From positions 434,001 to 498,000 of the forward strand of contig NW_024104368.1 of NCBI RefSeq assembly GCF_003945595.2: a DNA stretch of 64,000 nt, written 5' to 3'. Positions 1 through 13,400 of the stretch are shown one piece after another. Both the position numbers and the translations under genes were made by a program. The number at the start of each line of letters is the position of its first letter. Positions within the stretch are counted from its first letter, which is position 1. Below the pieces are notes generated by a model. The model saw only the letters and a program-made list of their open reading frames with translations, was not told where the DNA came from and did not search any database. This stretch comes from Pipra filicauda (taxonomy: Eukaryota; Chordata; Aves; Passeriformes; Pipridae).

Positions 1-144
1 CACGTGAGGGGCAGTAGTTTTCTATCTTCCTTTTAACATAACATAGTGCCAATCCAAGGCCATAACTGTATTTGTTCTTCCAGTGTTATGTTAGATAAAC
101 TTCATTAACATTAGACTGCTCCAAGCTGGCCATAAATAGACCAT

Positions 145-825
145 GTAGACCAAAAAACTACTTGGACAAACTTCGTAGGTGGGCCCACAAGAATCTCGTG
201 AGGTTCAACAAGTCCAAGTGCAAGATGCTGCTTCTGGGTCAGGGCAATTCCAGAAATGAGTACAGGCTGGGAGAAGAAGTCACTGAGAGCAGCCCTGTGG
301 AGAAGAACTTGGGGATTCTCGTGAATGAAAAATTGAAAATGAGCTGGCAATGTGGGTTCGCAGCCCAGAAGGCCAATCATATCCTGGGCTGCATCAAAAG
401 AGGAGTGGTCAACATGTTGAAGGAGGTGATTCTGCACCTCTAGTCTGCCCTCATGCGTCCCCCCCTGGAGTACAAGAAAGACGTGGACCTGTTGAAGCAG
501 GAAATTATCTGAGGGCTGGAGCACCTCTGCTGTGAAGACAGGCTGAGAGAGCTGAGCTTGTTCAGTCTGGAGAAGAGAAGGCTCTGGGAGACCTCACTGC
601 AACCTTCCAGTACCTAAAGGGGGCTTACAAAGAAGAGGAAGACTGACTTTTTACTTGGGCAGATAGTGATAGGATATGGGGAAAAACTTTTAAACTTAAA
701 GAGTAGGTATTTCAGTTAGAGATATGGAAGAAATTATCTACTGTGAAGATGTCCCATCCCTGGAAGTGTTCAAGGCCAGGTTGGATGGGGCCCTGAGCAT
801 CCTGATCTAATGGGTGGCATCTTAG
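145..825 (+). mobile_element. CR1 LINE fragment, sense, decayed ORF2 3' end and 3' UTR
   Basis: The + strand translates to the C-terminal end of a CR1 reverse-transcriptase polyprotein. At 162-443 the frame reads [20 protein letters not shown], then [15 protein letters not shown] and [14 protein letters not shown]. Further on, in broken frames to about 600, come SALMRPPLEYK and RLRELSLFSLEKRRL-type sequence. After that follow 3'-UTR-like bases, including a segment of the type CCCTGGAAGTGTTCAAGGCC near 760-780. It is interrupted by stops and shifts, 5' truncated, and lacks the terminal 8-bp repeats, so it is an old dead copy. Confidence 0.88.
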
Positions 826-3800
826 ATGTTGAGCTTTCATTATTTTTACAAAAAAGTGTTTATTTAACTAAAGACTAGATGCCTTTTGCAAAAAAAAAAA
901 AGAAGTTGTCAGTCACTAACCTCTTGAATTCAGAGTAGCATAAGTAGAAAAAGAATTGTGCTTCTACTCTGTCCTTAGAATTTTATAAAACACTAAAGCT
1001 CGAGGCTTCTGTGGTCGCACGCAGATTCAATCGAAGAAGCAAAATGCTGTTGACCTGACTGTTTTAAAATTACTAATTTTCACTGCCTTAAGGACTTATA
1101 AAACACAAAATGGCAAAAGTTCAAAAACCGCACTGCTGAGTACAAAAAGATGGAGTGCATGTGTTTTAATATTTCAGTAAGGGTATGTCCTCCCATCAGT
1201 TTGTGAAATGCAGTGCATTTCTGACTAGAATCTCTTAAATCAACTGCAACTGGATTTATATTGATGCAGTTTAAATCAGTTGAAGAACACTGGCATAGAG
1301 GCTTATGCCAATACAACTGCAATGAGATTTTTAATGGATTTGGGTTAAAATGGTGCAAGTCTGTGTATAAGCCATTTTAATGGTGCCTATTTTGATACTA
1401 GGAGGTATCTTACTTCTCAAGTACCCCCAGTGATGTCAGTGGAGCTACTGTCAAGGAAGACAGCATACAACAAAGCATAGTACACACTGTGAACCAAACC
1501 TCTGACAGTAGAGCATTTTACAGCACATGGAAAGGCTGGCATGTGCCTTCAGTGCTTTTTCAGGCCTCATTTTTTTATGTCAATTCCTCCCATTCCCAGG
1601 AGTACACCACAGCAGTGTCCTCTGTCCTTTCTTCTTATTTCAGCTCATTGCTTTGATCTCTCTTTTCCAGTTCATGACTTACAGATGTTGTTGTCTCATG
1701 AAGTTTCCCTCCCTCCGTTCCCCTCCCCATCCCCTCCTCCTTTCCCAATTGCAAAGACCAAATCTTTTTTCTCTTTGCATAGTCTGGAGGATGACAGCTA
1801 ATAGCATATAGTTCTTTTAGGCAAGAGCTGAGAAGGGACTGAAGCTGATCTGTGGATGCCTTTGGTTACCATGCTATTTTGTACTAGCTCATGCATTCAT
1901 TTCTGTCATTTTGTGTGTGCCAGACTCACATGTTCCCCTATAATCCCTCGTTAAAACACACTCCTACGCACACCCCATTACAGTCTCCTTGTCTTCATAC
2001 GTTCTCCTTTGATCACCCATGCAATTAAGCTTTCTCCTCAGCTGGTGTCTTGTCAGCCCTTCAATGAGAGGAACCTCTGTGAAGCAATTTCACAAGCATC
2101 CTCTCTGTCACAGAGCAGGTTTTGCTGCCTGATTCAAGAAAGGAGGATAAAGACTACGTTATGAATTGCAGCACAGGAGGCTATTAAACATTAAAATAAA
2201 AGAAATGGGATGCAAGTGACACGTGCCATCTTACTGCTAAGTAATGTCTAAGTCAGTCAAATATTAGTTTGGATCTGTGTTTATACAAAAGGCAGAATAC
2301 GGATTTAGAAATCCAGGAACAAATACTGAAACACTTCTCAGCCCTCACTTCAGCAAAACTGTCTCTACTGAAACAACCCCAGCAAAGCCTCACCCTGTGC
2401 TTTCTGTAGCATTGAGTTCAGGGGAACAATCCCAGTTTTATCACTGTAGATTGAGGGATCTTAGTGAAGAATAACCATTTAAGACTGCCATTTCCACGGG
2501 AATTCAAAGGCTTTGCCCAGACTGAAGATGGCTGCTTTGAAACATCCCCCGGTTGCTGTAGCTGCTGCCCCTGGGAGGGACTGGCAGCACCAACCAGGGT
2601 CAGCCCAGAACAGTAGTTTCCCTGTTGCAGCCCTCCAGCCATTAGCTCTACGGGGTCTTTCTGTAACAGATGTTAGAGCAAGGCTGTCACACTTAATAGC
2701 AAACATCACACCTGCCCACCATGAAACTGTCTAATCCTTTTGAAACATATCTGCAGTTTTGACCTGAGCAAAATCCACTGGGAGGGAGTTCCACAGTATA
2801 AGTATGTTGTGGACAAATGTCTACACTTCTACAACTTGATATTTTCTGCCTGAAATTGAGTGGCAGCTGAGTGTCTGGGTGTCACTGGCCATTGTGCTGT
2901 ATTGTCTAAGGCATGGTCAAAGAAGCCTCAATCAAATTGATGCTGTGCTGTAGGTGACTTTTCTAGTATTTTCCTCATTCCTTTGTCTAGCTGGCAGAGG
3001 TGGAACTAAGCCAAAAACTAAGTGTATAAGAAGGAAGTCTCTTGACCCATTTTCTCAGTTGCTTATAATGAGTTAGGTACCTGGCATTTTCTTTATCTAT
3101 ACAGATTATATTTTCAGTGGAGAAAGAAATATCTTGTAGGCTAAACTTCCTGGGCTCTTGTCCTTGGCAATAACTTTTCACCTTTAATTTATTTTTATCT
3201 TTGCAAAATGTATTGGACTGCTGTGGGAGGAAATCTTACAGATAGAAAATGGAAAACTGTAATAATAACGCTAATTCATGTATCTCATAACTAAAATAAA
3301 ATACCTCTAGAACAGGTAATATAGCGGAGTCAGTGATCATTAAATATTTTCAAGGTTACTGCATAGAACTTGCTGAAAAATCTCTTGAAAGGAGAGGGGG
3401 AAATAAGACCTCAGTAGTACTGTAACAAACTTATGGAGGCAACCTCTTGCACAAGGGGGACAGCACAACTAGAACTGTTCTGAAGCCAGAAGAGTGAGCG
3501 TAGGGAACCCAAAATTGCCTTCTAGGCAGAAGGAGCAGGCAGGGAATGGAGGAAGCCTGGTGATGAGTGGAAGGAAAGAGGGAAGTTGGAGAGAACTGAA
3601 AACATAATGAGTATCCTAGCCTACAGAGGGGAATGAGGTGCTCAAGGAATAAGGAACAATTCAAACTGCCAGCTGTCCCAATAAAATACTAACTCCTAAC
3701 CAGTTAGCTCCAAAATTGCAGGCACTTCCATCTGCTGCACAGAGCATTTAAAATAAGCAATATGAATGAAAAGTAAATCACTAAGACAGAAATTGTCAGT

Positions 3801-6800
3801 AGATGGCACTCAAGAATAAACAGCATAATTTCTGGACAATATGAAATTTTAGAATCCTGCTACACCATCTTACAACTGCTCCTTATAAGTATTTCTACAG
3901 TGATCCTAGGAGCTATGTTCCTGAGAAAGCTGCTGAGATATTTTCTGTTGTTTTTCTCTAGAGAGAGGACAAGAAAAAAAAACGCAATTCCTTCATGATG
4001 GGACGAGTCTCTCTTTTAGCCTCCTCCTTATAGGCTGCAGGGCAGTGTGTTAGGATTCATCTGCCAGATTTTACCTATTGCTCTCATCCTGCATGTTCCC
4101 CAGAAGCCGTGGGAGAACAGGCAGCCCTGCAAATTTCTTCACTGCAGACATCCTGGTCAGAGCATTTCCCATCTGACTGCCTGCATAAAAGCAGCATCAG
4201 AGGGTCCTGTGCAGGCCCTTCCAACATGCCATTTCACTAAGTGCATCAAATACTATCAGTGACTTCCAAATACTTGAATAAGATGTTTATTGCCTAATGT
4301 GAGGAGATACCATATCAGAGGGCAAACATGAGCAGAAGTACCACATCATACAATTCTTCTCCAGCTGCATGGGAGGCCTGTGCACATTCTCCCTCCTTCC
4401 CTTTTCAAAACGACCTGTTACTGCCTTGAGCTTGCTTCTGCCCCCAGTAGCCTGTCAGCAGTGCTCAGCTCAGGCAGTGCTCAACAGCTGGAGGGAAAGT
4501 AGCATTTTAAAACCAACAGGTTCTTGTTCACCCAAAACCCTGAAGCAGATCTTCAAAACGCAGAACAACAGGAGTCAAGCTGACATGGGGAAGAGGAAGG
4601 AGAAGAATCTCTCATTGCTTAGATATCACAAGGCAAGCCTTGTGAGTGGAGCTTTAGGCAAATGAGGTACTAAAATGATTTAGTGGAGGAGGTCCTCTTT
4701 CTTTTCTCCTTTTCAGAAAGTCTGCTAAGGGTTTTCATGCTCTGAATCTGCAACTTTCCTGCTTTTAATGACATCTGAGAGCTAGTAGCATAAGTAAGGA
4801 ATAACTCTGTATTTTGCCTAAACACAAGAGTGGGATGCAGAGCTGTTGCTGCAAAGGATGACTGTTTGTACTGCATCACATAATTCCCTTCTAGAGGCTG
4901 GCTGTGATGTTAAACTGCAAGGCTCAGAGAGGTGAGAAAGGATGCTGTGGGGATTAGTCATTAAGAGCAGTACCAGGGCGAACGGTGACTGCTAAGCCAG
5001 TGGCTTGCCTGCCGGCTCTGTATAATCAGGACTGTCTGATAACACAGTCTTGCTGAGAATCTGCAGTTCCTCTGATTTCTCCACACTGTCTATTACAGCT
5101 GGATTCTCAGGTTGCAGAAAGTTAATGAAATCTGTCAATTTTGATGCCTGGAGAGACTCGTGCCTGGTGAATACATCTGCTGGGACTCAGAGAAGCTGAA
5201 TTATGCTATTTATGGCTCTACAAAGTTGACTTCACAGTCTTGGTCTGTCAATCAACCATGTGTCTCACAAATCAAAGAGATCCAAATAAGTTATATCTAG
5301 GGCATAGAGCCTTTCAGAGGGATCTTTCTTTTGCCCTATTTTAGGAGATGAGGCTTAGAAAAAGCCAAAATTTTTGAAAAAGGCCACAGTCTGATCCCAC
5401 CATGAATTGCCTGGAGCTGGATGCACTCCCTGGACAGAAAGGCAGCTACTAAGTCTATGGCTTTTATCAGATCTCAAACTCCTTCCTCCCTAATTGTGTC
5501 CTAAGCAGTTCACAGTAGCCCAGAATCCATATACGAATGAGTTTTTGAAGGGATAGACAATATCCTGCTGTGCAGGCGTCTGACTGCAGAGCTCATAGGC
5601 CCAGCATTACGTCCCCAGTGCAGATTCACAGAGCATGTTGGGCTGGCAGTCACATCTAACTATTGTTTTTATTAAATTCTCCCCTCTCTGCATTCATAAC
5701 AACTCAGTTGGAAATTACAATGAAGGCGAATCACTGGGGATGGGCAGTTATTACAAATGGGCACTAAGAACTACAGTGATTTCATCAGGGTAAATTGCTC
5801 ATTCATCTGTGTTGGCTTTGTAAATGGAAATTACTAGATTAGGAGGAAACATGGTATTTGTTTCATCTCGTATTTATAAGTTATTTTTCTTTTGTCTTAG
5901 TCACACAGCAGATATCAGTATAACATCAGTTTATGATGAATTTCAGTGGTGAATGATGAATGATGAATGATGGAATTCTAAGATCTTTTTACCTCTCTAT
6001 GCCTGTCAACAGAACTCAGTTTATTAGAAACTTGTTGAATTTCTTGTTACTGCCACAGTGAGGCTTGTACATACTTAAATTCTTTACTTTTTGCTTCACA
6101 AAGCACAAAGTAAGCAACAGATCCTTCCACAAAACCCAAACCAGTTGCTACCATCTTCCTACCCAGCTCACAGTCAGAGATCTAATCCGTGAGTAAATTG
6201 CTTCCTGCCTCTGCAGCACGTACCTGTCAGAACAGACACTAAATTCTTGCTTTGGCATGATGCTTCAGCCACAGGGCCAGCCTGTCTGGTAGCCTTCATT
6301 TCTGATCTGTGCAGGAAGAAGCATCAGGAGGATGACCTCCTCTCAGCCTATTTGTGACATATCTGTGCAAATCTTTCTATACAAAATACAGGAGTCTGTC
6401 TGTTGGTACAGATTTGTGTGACTTGAATTTCTGGTTTAGCTCTCAAAATAACCAAAGCACTCCTGTGAAAGCTGGGAATACTTTCACTTCTTTTCTAACA
6501 GCCAGTCAGGAAATGAGAATGGCATAATTGACCTAACACTGTTAAAAGGAAGGAGAAGCCAAACTGAATTAGCCTAATGATTTTCATCTTCAAAGTGAAT
6601 GAAAATTTACCTTAGACACCACATCCACTCCACCCCACCCCCGTATCCCATTCTGTTTTGGAGTTACAGAAAAACAATTCTGACCATTTTTCAAAAGGGA
6701 AAGACAATGCATGGATATGCCCTCCAGAAGGTTCTGTGCACTTCACAGACAGTATTTTGCATCCTGAGCTGTGGTCAAAACCCGCCAATTCAAGCCGTGC

Positions 6801-9655
6801 ATCTCTTGTTGACACTGCTAAGGCCCAGAATTTTCATTTGGACATTTCTAGCTGGGGTGCTAAGATAATAATAGTGAGAGCAAGCACCAGACTAGGTATC
6901 TACAGTTTGCTCCTCTGCTGAGCACTTGAATCTCATTGTAAGTTGTGAAGGAAGAGATATTAAAGTTGTCTGAAAAGCATCTGATCAGATATCCCTGTAT
7001 CCCTGAAGTTTTGCTCTTTGAAATTTACACATGGTTACAAAGAATATTTTCATTATGTATTGAATTAGGAAAGTATGGTTGAGGTTTGGCTCACCCAGTT
7101 GGTTTAGAAGCAGGGCACATAGGACCTTAAGGAAGACTTTTAGACTCAGATTTTTAAAGCATTCTGGTCATCTAAAGATAACAGTAAAAGCCAAAAGGCT
7201 ACCTGGGATTTTGAAGTCTCCTAATTCACACTGAAATGAATGTGATGTTTAAGACTTAGGTCTTTAAGACTTGACCAATGGGAGTCATGCTATTGACTGG
7301 GGTGAGTTGTGTGTTAGATACTTTCTTCCTTTCAAGCTTCATTTTCTCATCTATAACATTAGAATAATTAACCTTCCTTTCATCCATCTTGGGATCTATT
7401 GTCTGTTTTGCCTGTTTTGCCTGTGATGCTGTAAGAAACATTTGGGACAAAGAATGACCTAAATATATGTTTAATGACCTATTGAACCAGAGGAAGTAAG
7501 GTGTCTAAAACACAAAAGCCAGGCTATCCATTAAATGCTTATAAGATGACCTTCAGAAAAAGAGCAACATTTAAAACAGCAATGGAAAAAGTGAAGATCA
7601 ACTGAAAAACTTAATTGGAAATGCACATTATTTCTCTTTTTTTGGCAGCTTCTGCATCCGATGTTATTGCATTTCATTAACAGGATTACAGATATCATTT
7701 CAGATGACTAACATAATAAAAGAAAAGGCAGCTAATCTATTGAGATGTAGCTTGAAGCAGAACTGTCCCTTTCTGCTCTCTGGGATATTGTCCCCAGCTG
7801 AGATTTAAAGGGCTCTAACAATGCATCACAAATGACATCCTATGTAAACAACTGGAGAACAAATGTGAGATGCTATTTAAATGCCTCATTAAGAAAAGGA
7901 AATTTCATAGCTAGATTCTTTGCTTTTCTTGCCTTAGGATTAATTGACAGATCTAGATGAAAAACAGCAAAGTTTGTTTACCAGAATTGACTATTATTAT
8001 TTACAATGTGTTTTATTACTGCCTGTGGCTCAACTGAGAAAACTACAGTAGAAGACCCTATAGAAGAATCCAGGCCCTAGAGAATATCCAGACTCAGGAA
8101 TTAAATGAGGAATTAAAGCCTAGTGAGCTGTCATTAGAAGATGTCAAGGTAGTTTTGGTTTTTAAACAGCTCCATAAACATCAATTGAAACTCGGGTATT
8201 ACATTTTTGGTCTGAAGAACAGATTGAGTTCCAGTGTTAACCTAATGTTCACCACCAGATTCGTGTGGGCCTAATGTTCATTCAAAGAACTCAAGATACT
8301 AAAAGCCCCAGTGGGCCTTCATTAGTGTGAAAAGAATCTCATGTCCATTAATAAGACAGGTGTCTGTTGATTATGGCAGGGTCAAGATCACTTCAGGCTT
8401 TAAACGTGCTCTGCATCTACATCAGGTTTTTCGCAGGAGTCCCTGTGCTTTTGAACACCTGAGTCGGGCAGATGGCTTTACTGAAAGGTCCAACAGCTTC
8501 TCTTAGGAGGAGGTGCATGGAATGGGTCTACATGAAATGTCCCAGGACTTCTTGTGAAAGACAGTCAACAGGCATTGGATAACAGAAGAGGAAGTACATC
8601 TCCCTTGCCAAAATGAGAGGAACCTACTTCCTTCTTGAAAAACCCTGGGAGAACTTGAGAAAAAAATTACAAGGCTCATGGTGTCAATTCTAGACAGGTT
8701 AGGTAAGAGGCAGCAGCTTCAGCTTTTAAGTTCAGACTTCCCCCCAGGTCTTCTCTGCCTCATGCCTTCCCTGGCTGTGCTTCTGCAGTCCCTGGCTTCC
8801 TCAGGACCAAGAGATGTGACATAACAAGTAGCTGCAGTTCTGGGGTCAGGGTCAGGTGAGCAGGACAAGAGCAAAGGAGGCTGTTCAGGCCTGAATGTGA
8901 AGGATGTCAACCTGTGATGGTGATTTGTTTTGCATTTGTTTACATGTGAGCTCTCTCTCACATTTGTAGCGTGTTTATTTATTTATCTTTCTATTTGGAC
9001 ATGAAGGGAAAGAAACACTCAAAGCAACCAAAATAAGAAAGCTTTGCAACAAAACTTGGTATTTGTGAGTTTCAAGTTAATGAAAGCAATGCATCAAAGA
9101 CAAGAAGCTGAACAAATGATTCTGAATAAAAATAATGTAGTAGAGTGGTGTTCTGCCTCTTTCTAAATTGCCCTCAATTTGCAATGATATTGAATATATT
9201 TGCTGTTGAAAATTATTCACCTTTGAAATAAATGATTTGTGGGTTATACAGGAACAATGTATGTTACTCTGATTTAAATACACACTGATGGGGAGGCACT
9301 ATTATTTTATATTCTACCATTAGAGTGCAAGCTCAGAACGCACAAACAGTCTAGATGAGCTGTGACTATAAGATTTACAGAGGGAAAGCAGTAGAGGAGT
9401 TGAAAGGTCATGAAGTGTTTGTCATATAGATTGGGATGAAACATCATCCCTCGACTATGAGAATGAATACTCACCAAATAGTGTTGCCATTGTCATGTCC
9501 CTCATGGTCTGTGTATAACTGCGGAAAAGCACTTTGCTGATCAGCTTTAAGCATGTTATGTTTCTTTCTATGTGGCTGCCTCATGGTTGACGTGCAGTCA
9601 GCCTACCTGGGCTCATTTCCTGCTGGAAGAGCTTGGGATGGTGGGTCTTGAACTC
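826..9655. other. Non-coding interval, no gene recognised
   Basis: About 8.8 kb of AT-rich unique-looking sequence. Open frames up to about 98 codons occur on both strands (for example 4369-4665 and 1080-1358) without motifs, splice support or family similarity. A three-unit 7-bp tandem GAATGAT repeat lies at 5951-5971. I looked here for TECRL exon 2 and did not find it. Confidence 0.6.
5951..5971. repeat. (GAATGAT)x3 tandem repeat
   Basis: Three perfect copies of a 7-bp unit occur in a row. It is a small simple repeat with no evident function. Confidence 0.85.
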
Positions 9656-10455
9656 TCACAGAATCACAGAATCATTTAGGTTAGAAAAGACCTCTGAGAT
9701 CATCAAGTCCAACCTTTGACTTGTCAACTAGACTATGGCACTAAGTGCCATGTCCAGGTGTTTCTTGAACACCTCCAGGGATAGTGACTCCACCACCTTC
9801 CTGAGCAAACCACTCCAATGTTTAACAACCATTTCCATGAAGAAATTCTTCCTGATGTTCTGCCTGAGCCTCCTCTAGTGCAGCTTGAGGCTATGACCTC
9901 TTGTCCTGTCTCTAGTTGCCTGAGAGAAGAGGCTAGTACACCTTGCTACAACCTCCTTTTGGGTAGTTCTGGAGAGTGATAAGAGTCACCCTGAGCGTTT
10001 CTTCTCCAGGATAAACAATCCCAGCTCCCTCAGCCACTCCCCATAGGACTTACCCTCTAGACCCTTCACCAGCTTCTTTGCTCTTCACTTCAGCACCTCA
10101 ATGTCCTTCTTGCAGTGAGGGGCTCAGAACTGGACACAGGACTAGAGGTGTGGCCTCACCAGTGCTGAGTTAAGGGGGACAATCACTGCCCTGGTCCTGC
10201 TGGCTGCAGTGTTTCTGATACAGACCAGGATGTCATTTGCCTTCTTGGCCACCTGGGCACACTGCTGGCTGTGTTCAGCCACTGTCAACCAGCACTCCCA
10301 GGTCCTTTTCTGACAGGCAGCTGTCCAGCCCCTCTCCTCTAGCCTGTAGCACTGCCTGGGATAATTGTGGCCAAAGTGCAGGACCTGGCATCTGGCCCTG
10401 TTGAACCTCACACCATTGCTCTCAGTCCATCGATCCATGGCCAGAGCCTCTATTC
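9656..10455 (-). mobile_element. CR1 LINE fragment, antisense
   Basis: The + strand begins TCACAGAATCACAGAATCA, the reverse complement of a CR1 3' tail. It continues with the typical antisense CR1 3' UTR (GTCCAACCTTTGACTTG and the CTCCACCACCTTCCTGAGC region). The minus strand at 10438-10142 encodes the end of ORF2: MDRWTESNGVRFNRARCQVL, then AQVAKKANDILVCIR and LNSALVRPHL. The element is 5' truncated near 10455 and has stops, so it is dead. Its better preserved 3' end suggests it is younger than the copy at 145-825. Confidence 0.93.
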
Positions 10456-13400
10456 ACTGGAAAGGTACTATAGCATAGCCTTGTTTCGCAGCAAGGGAAC
10501 TGCAGTATGCAGAGGGAAAATTATTTGTCCTCTGTTATAGACCTGAGATGGGAAGACCAGCTTCCCAAGCCTCATAGCACTGCTTCTGAGGCACAGAAGC
10601 TTTTGATCAACCTAAATAAGGTGGTGAGATAAGAGAATTAAACCAGCTGAAACAAACTTCTCCCAGGAAGGGCATGGGAACATGACAGCCTCTGGCTCAC
10701 ATGCTAGTGTCTGACCTGCTACCACAGCAGGGCAGATCTCTGCTGCCTTTTCCTCATTGCTCCTGGAGAAATTACAGTTTAGCCCTGTTCTTAGTGGGGA
10801 TTAATTTTCAGTGTGGTGAATTTACCAATGAATTTATGAGAAGTTAATTCGTATTTAGGAAGAAATCATGTCAATTCAAATGTGTTCAATTAATTGTTGA
10901 TGGTATTGGTGTGGCCATTAGATACAAAAACCACATTGCTTTTGGGGTCAGTGAGGGAACACATCCTGATCAGATTTGTGGCTGGAGAGAACACCATCCC
11001 CTGGATAGTCAAATTTCGAAAGAAAAGTATACTTAATTAGCATATTTTAATAGCTAATTGACTGTGAAATACTTTTAAAGAAACATAGCTAGAGCCTGGG
11101 GTAGGACTCTCCTCTGCCCAGTACATCTGAGGGGGAGGCACAAATGAACTTTTGAGCCATCATTGCTATATCAGCTGTGATTGTTGGGCCAACACGTACT
11201 TTCTGATGCTGGAATGTAAATCATCAGGGCCCCGATCCTGCTGTAACGTGTGTTGGCACCGCACTCCATTCAGGCAGCATGCAAACAGCACAGAGTTGAA
11301 ACAGTGACCTCACCAGTTCTCTGCTCTCTGTCCCTCTTGCAGCTCTTTGGAGAGCTGCTACCTAAATGTACTTAGCAGTCGTGCTGATTGCGGCAGTACC
11401 CACACCAGAGCTTTCTGAAGTGAGGAAGCAATGACCTGTGTTATCAGTGTCCTGAAACACAGCATATCTGCAACACTGCAAGGCACAGCACTGTTTGTTC
11501 TCTTAGAACATGGCACAGGATGAACATGAACACAGGTTTTAAAAGAAACAACATTTTAAAACAGGCCTTTATATCTTACTCTGTGTGTTTTCTAAGATCA
11601 TGAGGATGGACAGATACTTGTGTTTAGATGCTCTGCTTTGCTGCCTATAGAAACCTTGTCTGGGTTGACTACTCCACAGCAGTAAAGATATATAAGCTGT
11701 TACAGATTGAGATAGACAGCAAATGATTTCATAAGCCACCAAACATTAAGCCGCATTTTTAAAAATGCTGTGTTAGAATCTGGACAAGCAGAAAGAGAAG
11801 GAGGGATATTTTTAGTCTCTGAATATTTAGTTTGGCAAATGTATGTTCCTTAACATGCAGTTTCCCAGGTTTGGGTTGCCCTTTTTATGAAGGCTTCACT
11901 GATAGAATTAATATTTAGAAAGAGAATTCTGCTGCAATTCTCACATTCCCCCAAATACCTCAACCATTATCTTTGTCACCTTTTCCAGACTTGTAGAGAC
12001 ACAAGAATCAAAGGCAAAGATAACTACCAGAATACAGATACTCAGTTGGCATAAATGATTTCTCTCTTAATTGGAGTTGGCATTTCAGAGCCAGAACACA
12101 ACTGTCTGCGAATACGGAAGCAAACTCAGTACTGTTTTAGTGCATGGATGACAGGACACAGCCCTCCCTGGGACCTGCCTGGTCAAAAGACTCCCCAAAC
12201 CCTCCCAGCTGCACTGACCACCCTGCCCATGGCCACTCTGAGCAGCACTGCTGTGACTGTGTGCCCTGGGGGGCAGCAAAGGCCGGTTGTTCAGCACCTC
12301 CTCACCCCCTGGCACTGACAGTGAGCAGTCCCCTAAGGGAAAGTTCCATCAAGCTCCAGGCTTGTCAGAGTATCTATTTTCTTGTTTCTCTGTATTCTAC
12401 TCTGTGGTTGTTATTAATGAAATAAGAGGTGGGCCTCATTCCCTTTCCCTTCCTTTGCCCACGCACATTAATTTAAATGCAAATTCACACAGAAAGATCA
12501 AAATTAATTATACTTTCTGCAGCAGGCTACACGGAAAATTGAAATGCACAGAGTTGGCTTTTCCCTTTTCTCTTTTTTTCATTTTTTTTGGAAGAGCAAA
12601 GGAAAAACAATGTACCAAAAATACTGAAATATGCATGTAAATGTTGAATGCTTGCTTGTTTTTATTTTCTCATGCTTTTTGCTTGTCTGAATTTCCACAG
12701 TTGCTTTCAGTTGCAGGCTGTTTCAGAAGGAATATTGAAAGGTTAATCTGCTAGTGACATAAATTGACCTGTAAATGACAAATAATATTCTGTTTACCAG
12801 TAATAAGAATCAATCTTAATTAAGAAAAACTATGCTGACTCTTAAGAAATTTGTCCATCATTGCCTGATCAGAATATAGCTGAAGTCTGAGATTTTTTAT
12901 TTTATATTTTTTCAGTGGGAAATAAAGGCATAGGGGGAGACGAGTGTTCTATTTTTCAAGGAGTTAAGGCATTTATATAAGTTTTTTTCACTGAAAATGC
13001 AGCCAGGTAAATTTGTTACCCAAGGTGCAGTGCAGAGTCTTGGAGAGTGCTGGAGTTTCACATCTGGGCACAGTCACAGCAGCTTAACTGCTCCCAGGAA
13101 CCAACATATGGACAGGGCTATGCTGTTTGCCAGATCCTGGGCAAGGAAAGCAAAAAACTGACACTTTTTTTAAAGGGAGTGGGTGCAGGCATTGTATGCA
13201 ATGTGTTATAGAGCCATTAGGTATGCTCTGGGAAACCTGCTGGAGTGGGCTCTGTGGGGCTTCAGTGGAGGCACCAGGGGGGCAGTTACATGACTTATGT
13301 AGGTCTCAGATTCTAAGGCCAATGAGAACAATCGAATGAAGAGCTAAACCAGAAGCATTTAACCAGGCATTTAGTCAGGCTGGGGCTTACTTGCTTAGTA

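Noticed and set aside
162..443. A host gene encoding a reverse-transcriptase-like protein
   Set aside because: It is the broken 3' end of a CR1 ORF2 followed by CR1 3' UTR sequence.
4369..4668. Candidate TECRL exon 2 ending YHKASL before a GTGAGT
   Set aside because: The HKA resemblance to the expected end of exon 2 is short. The donor would leave the wrong phase for exon 3, and the preceding residues do not match the ubiquitin-like region.
5141..5190. Possible FDA-containing start of TECRL exon 2 (TTTGATGCC)
   Set aside because: Similarity stops after three residues and the following codons do not fit TECRL.
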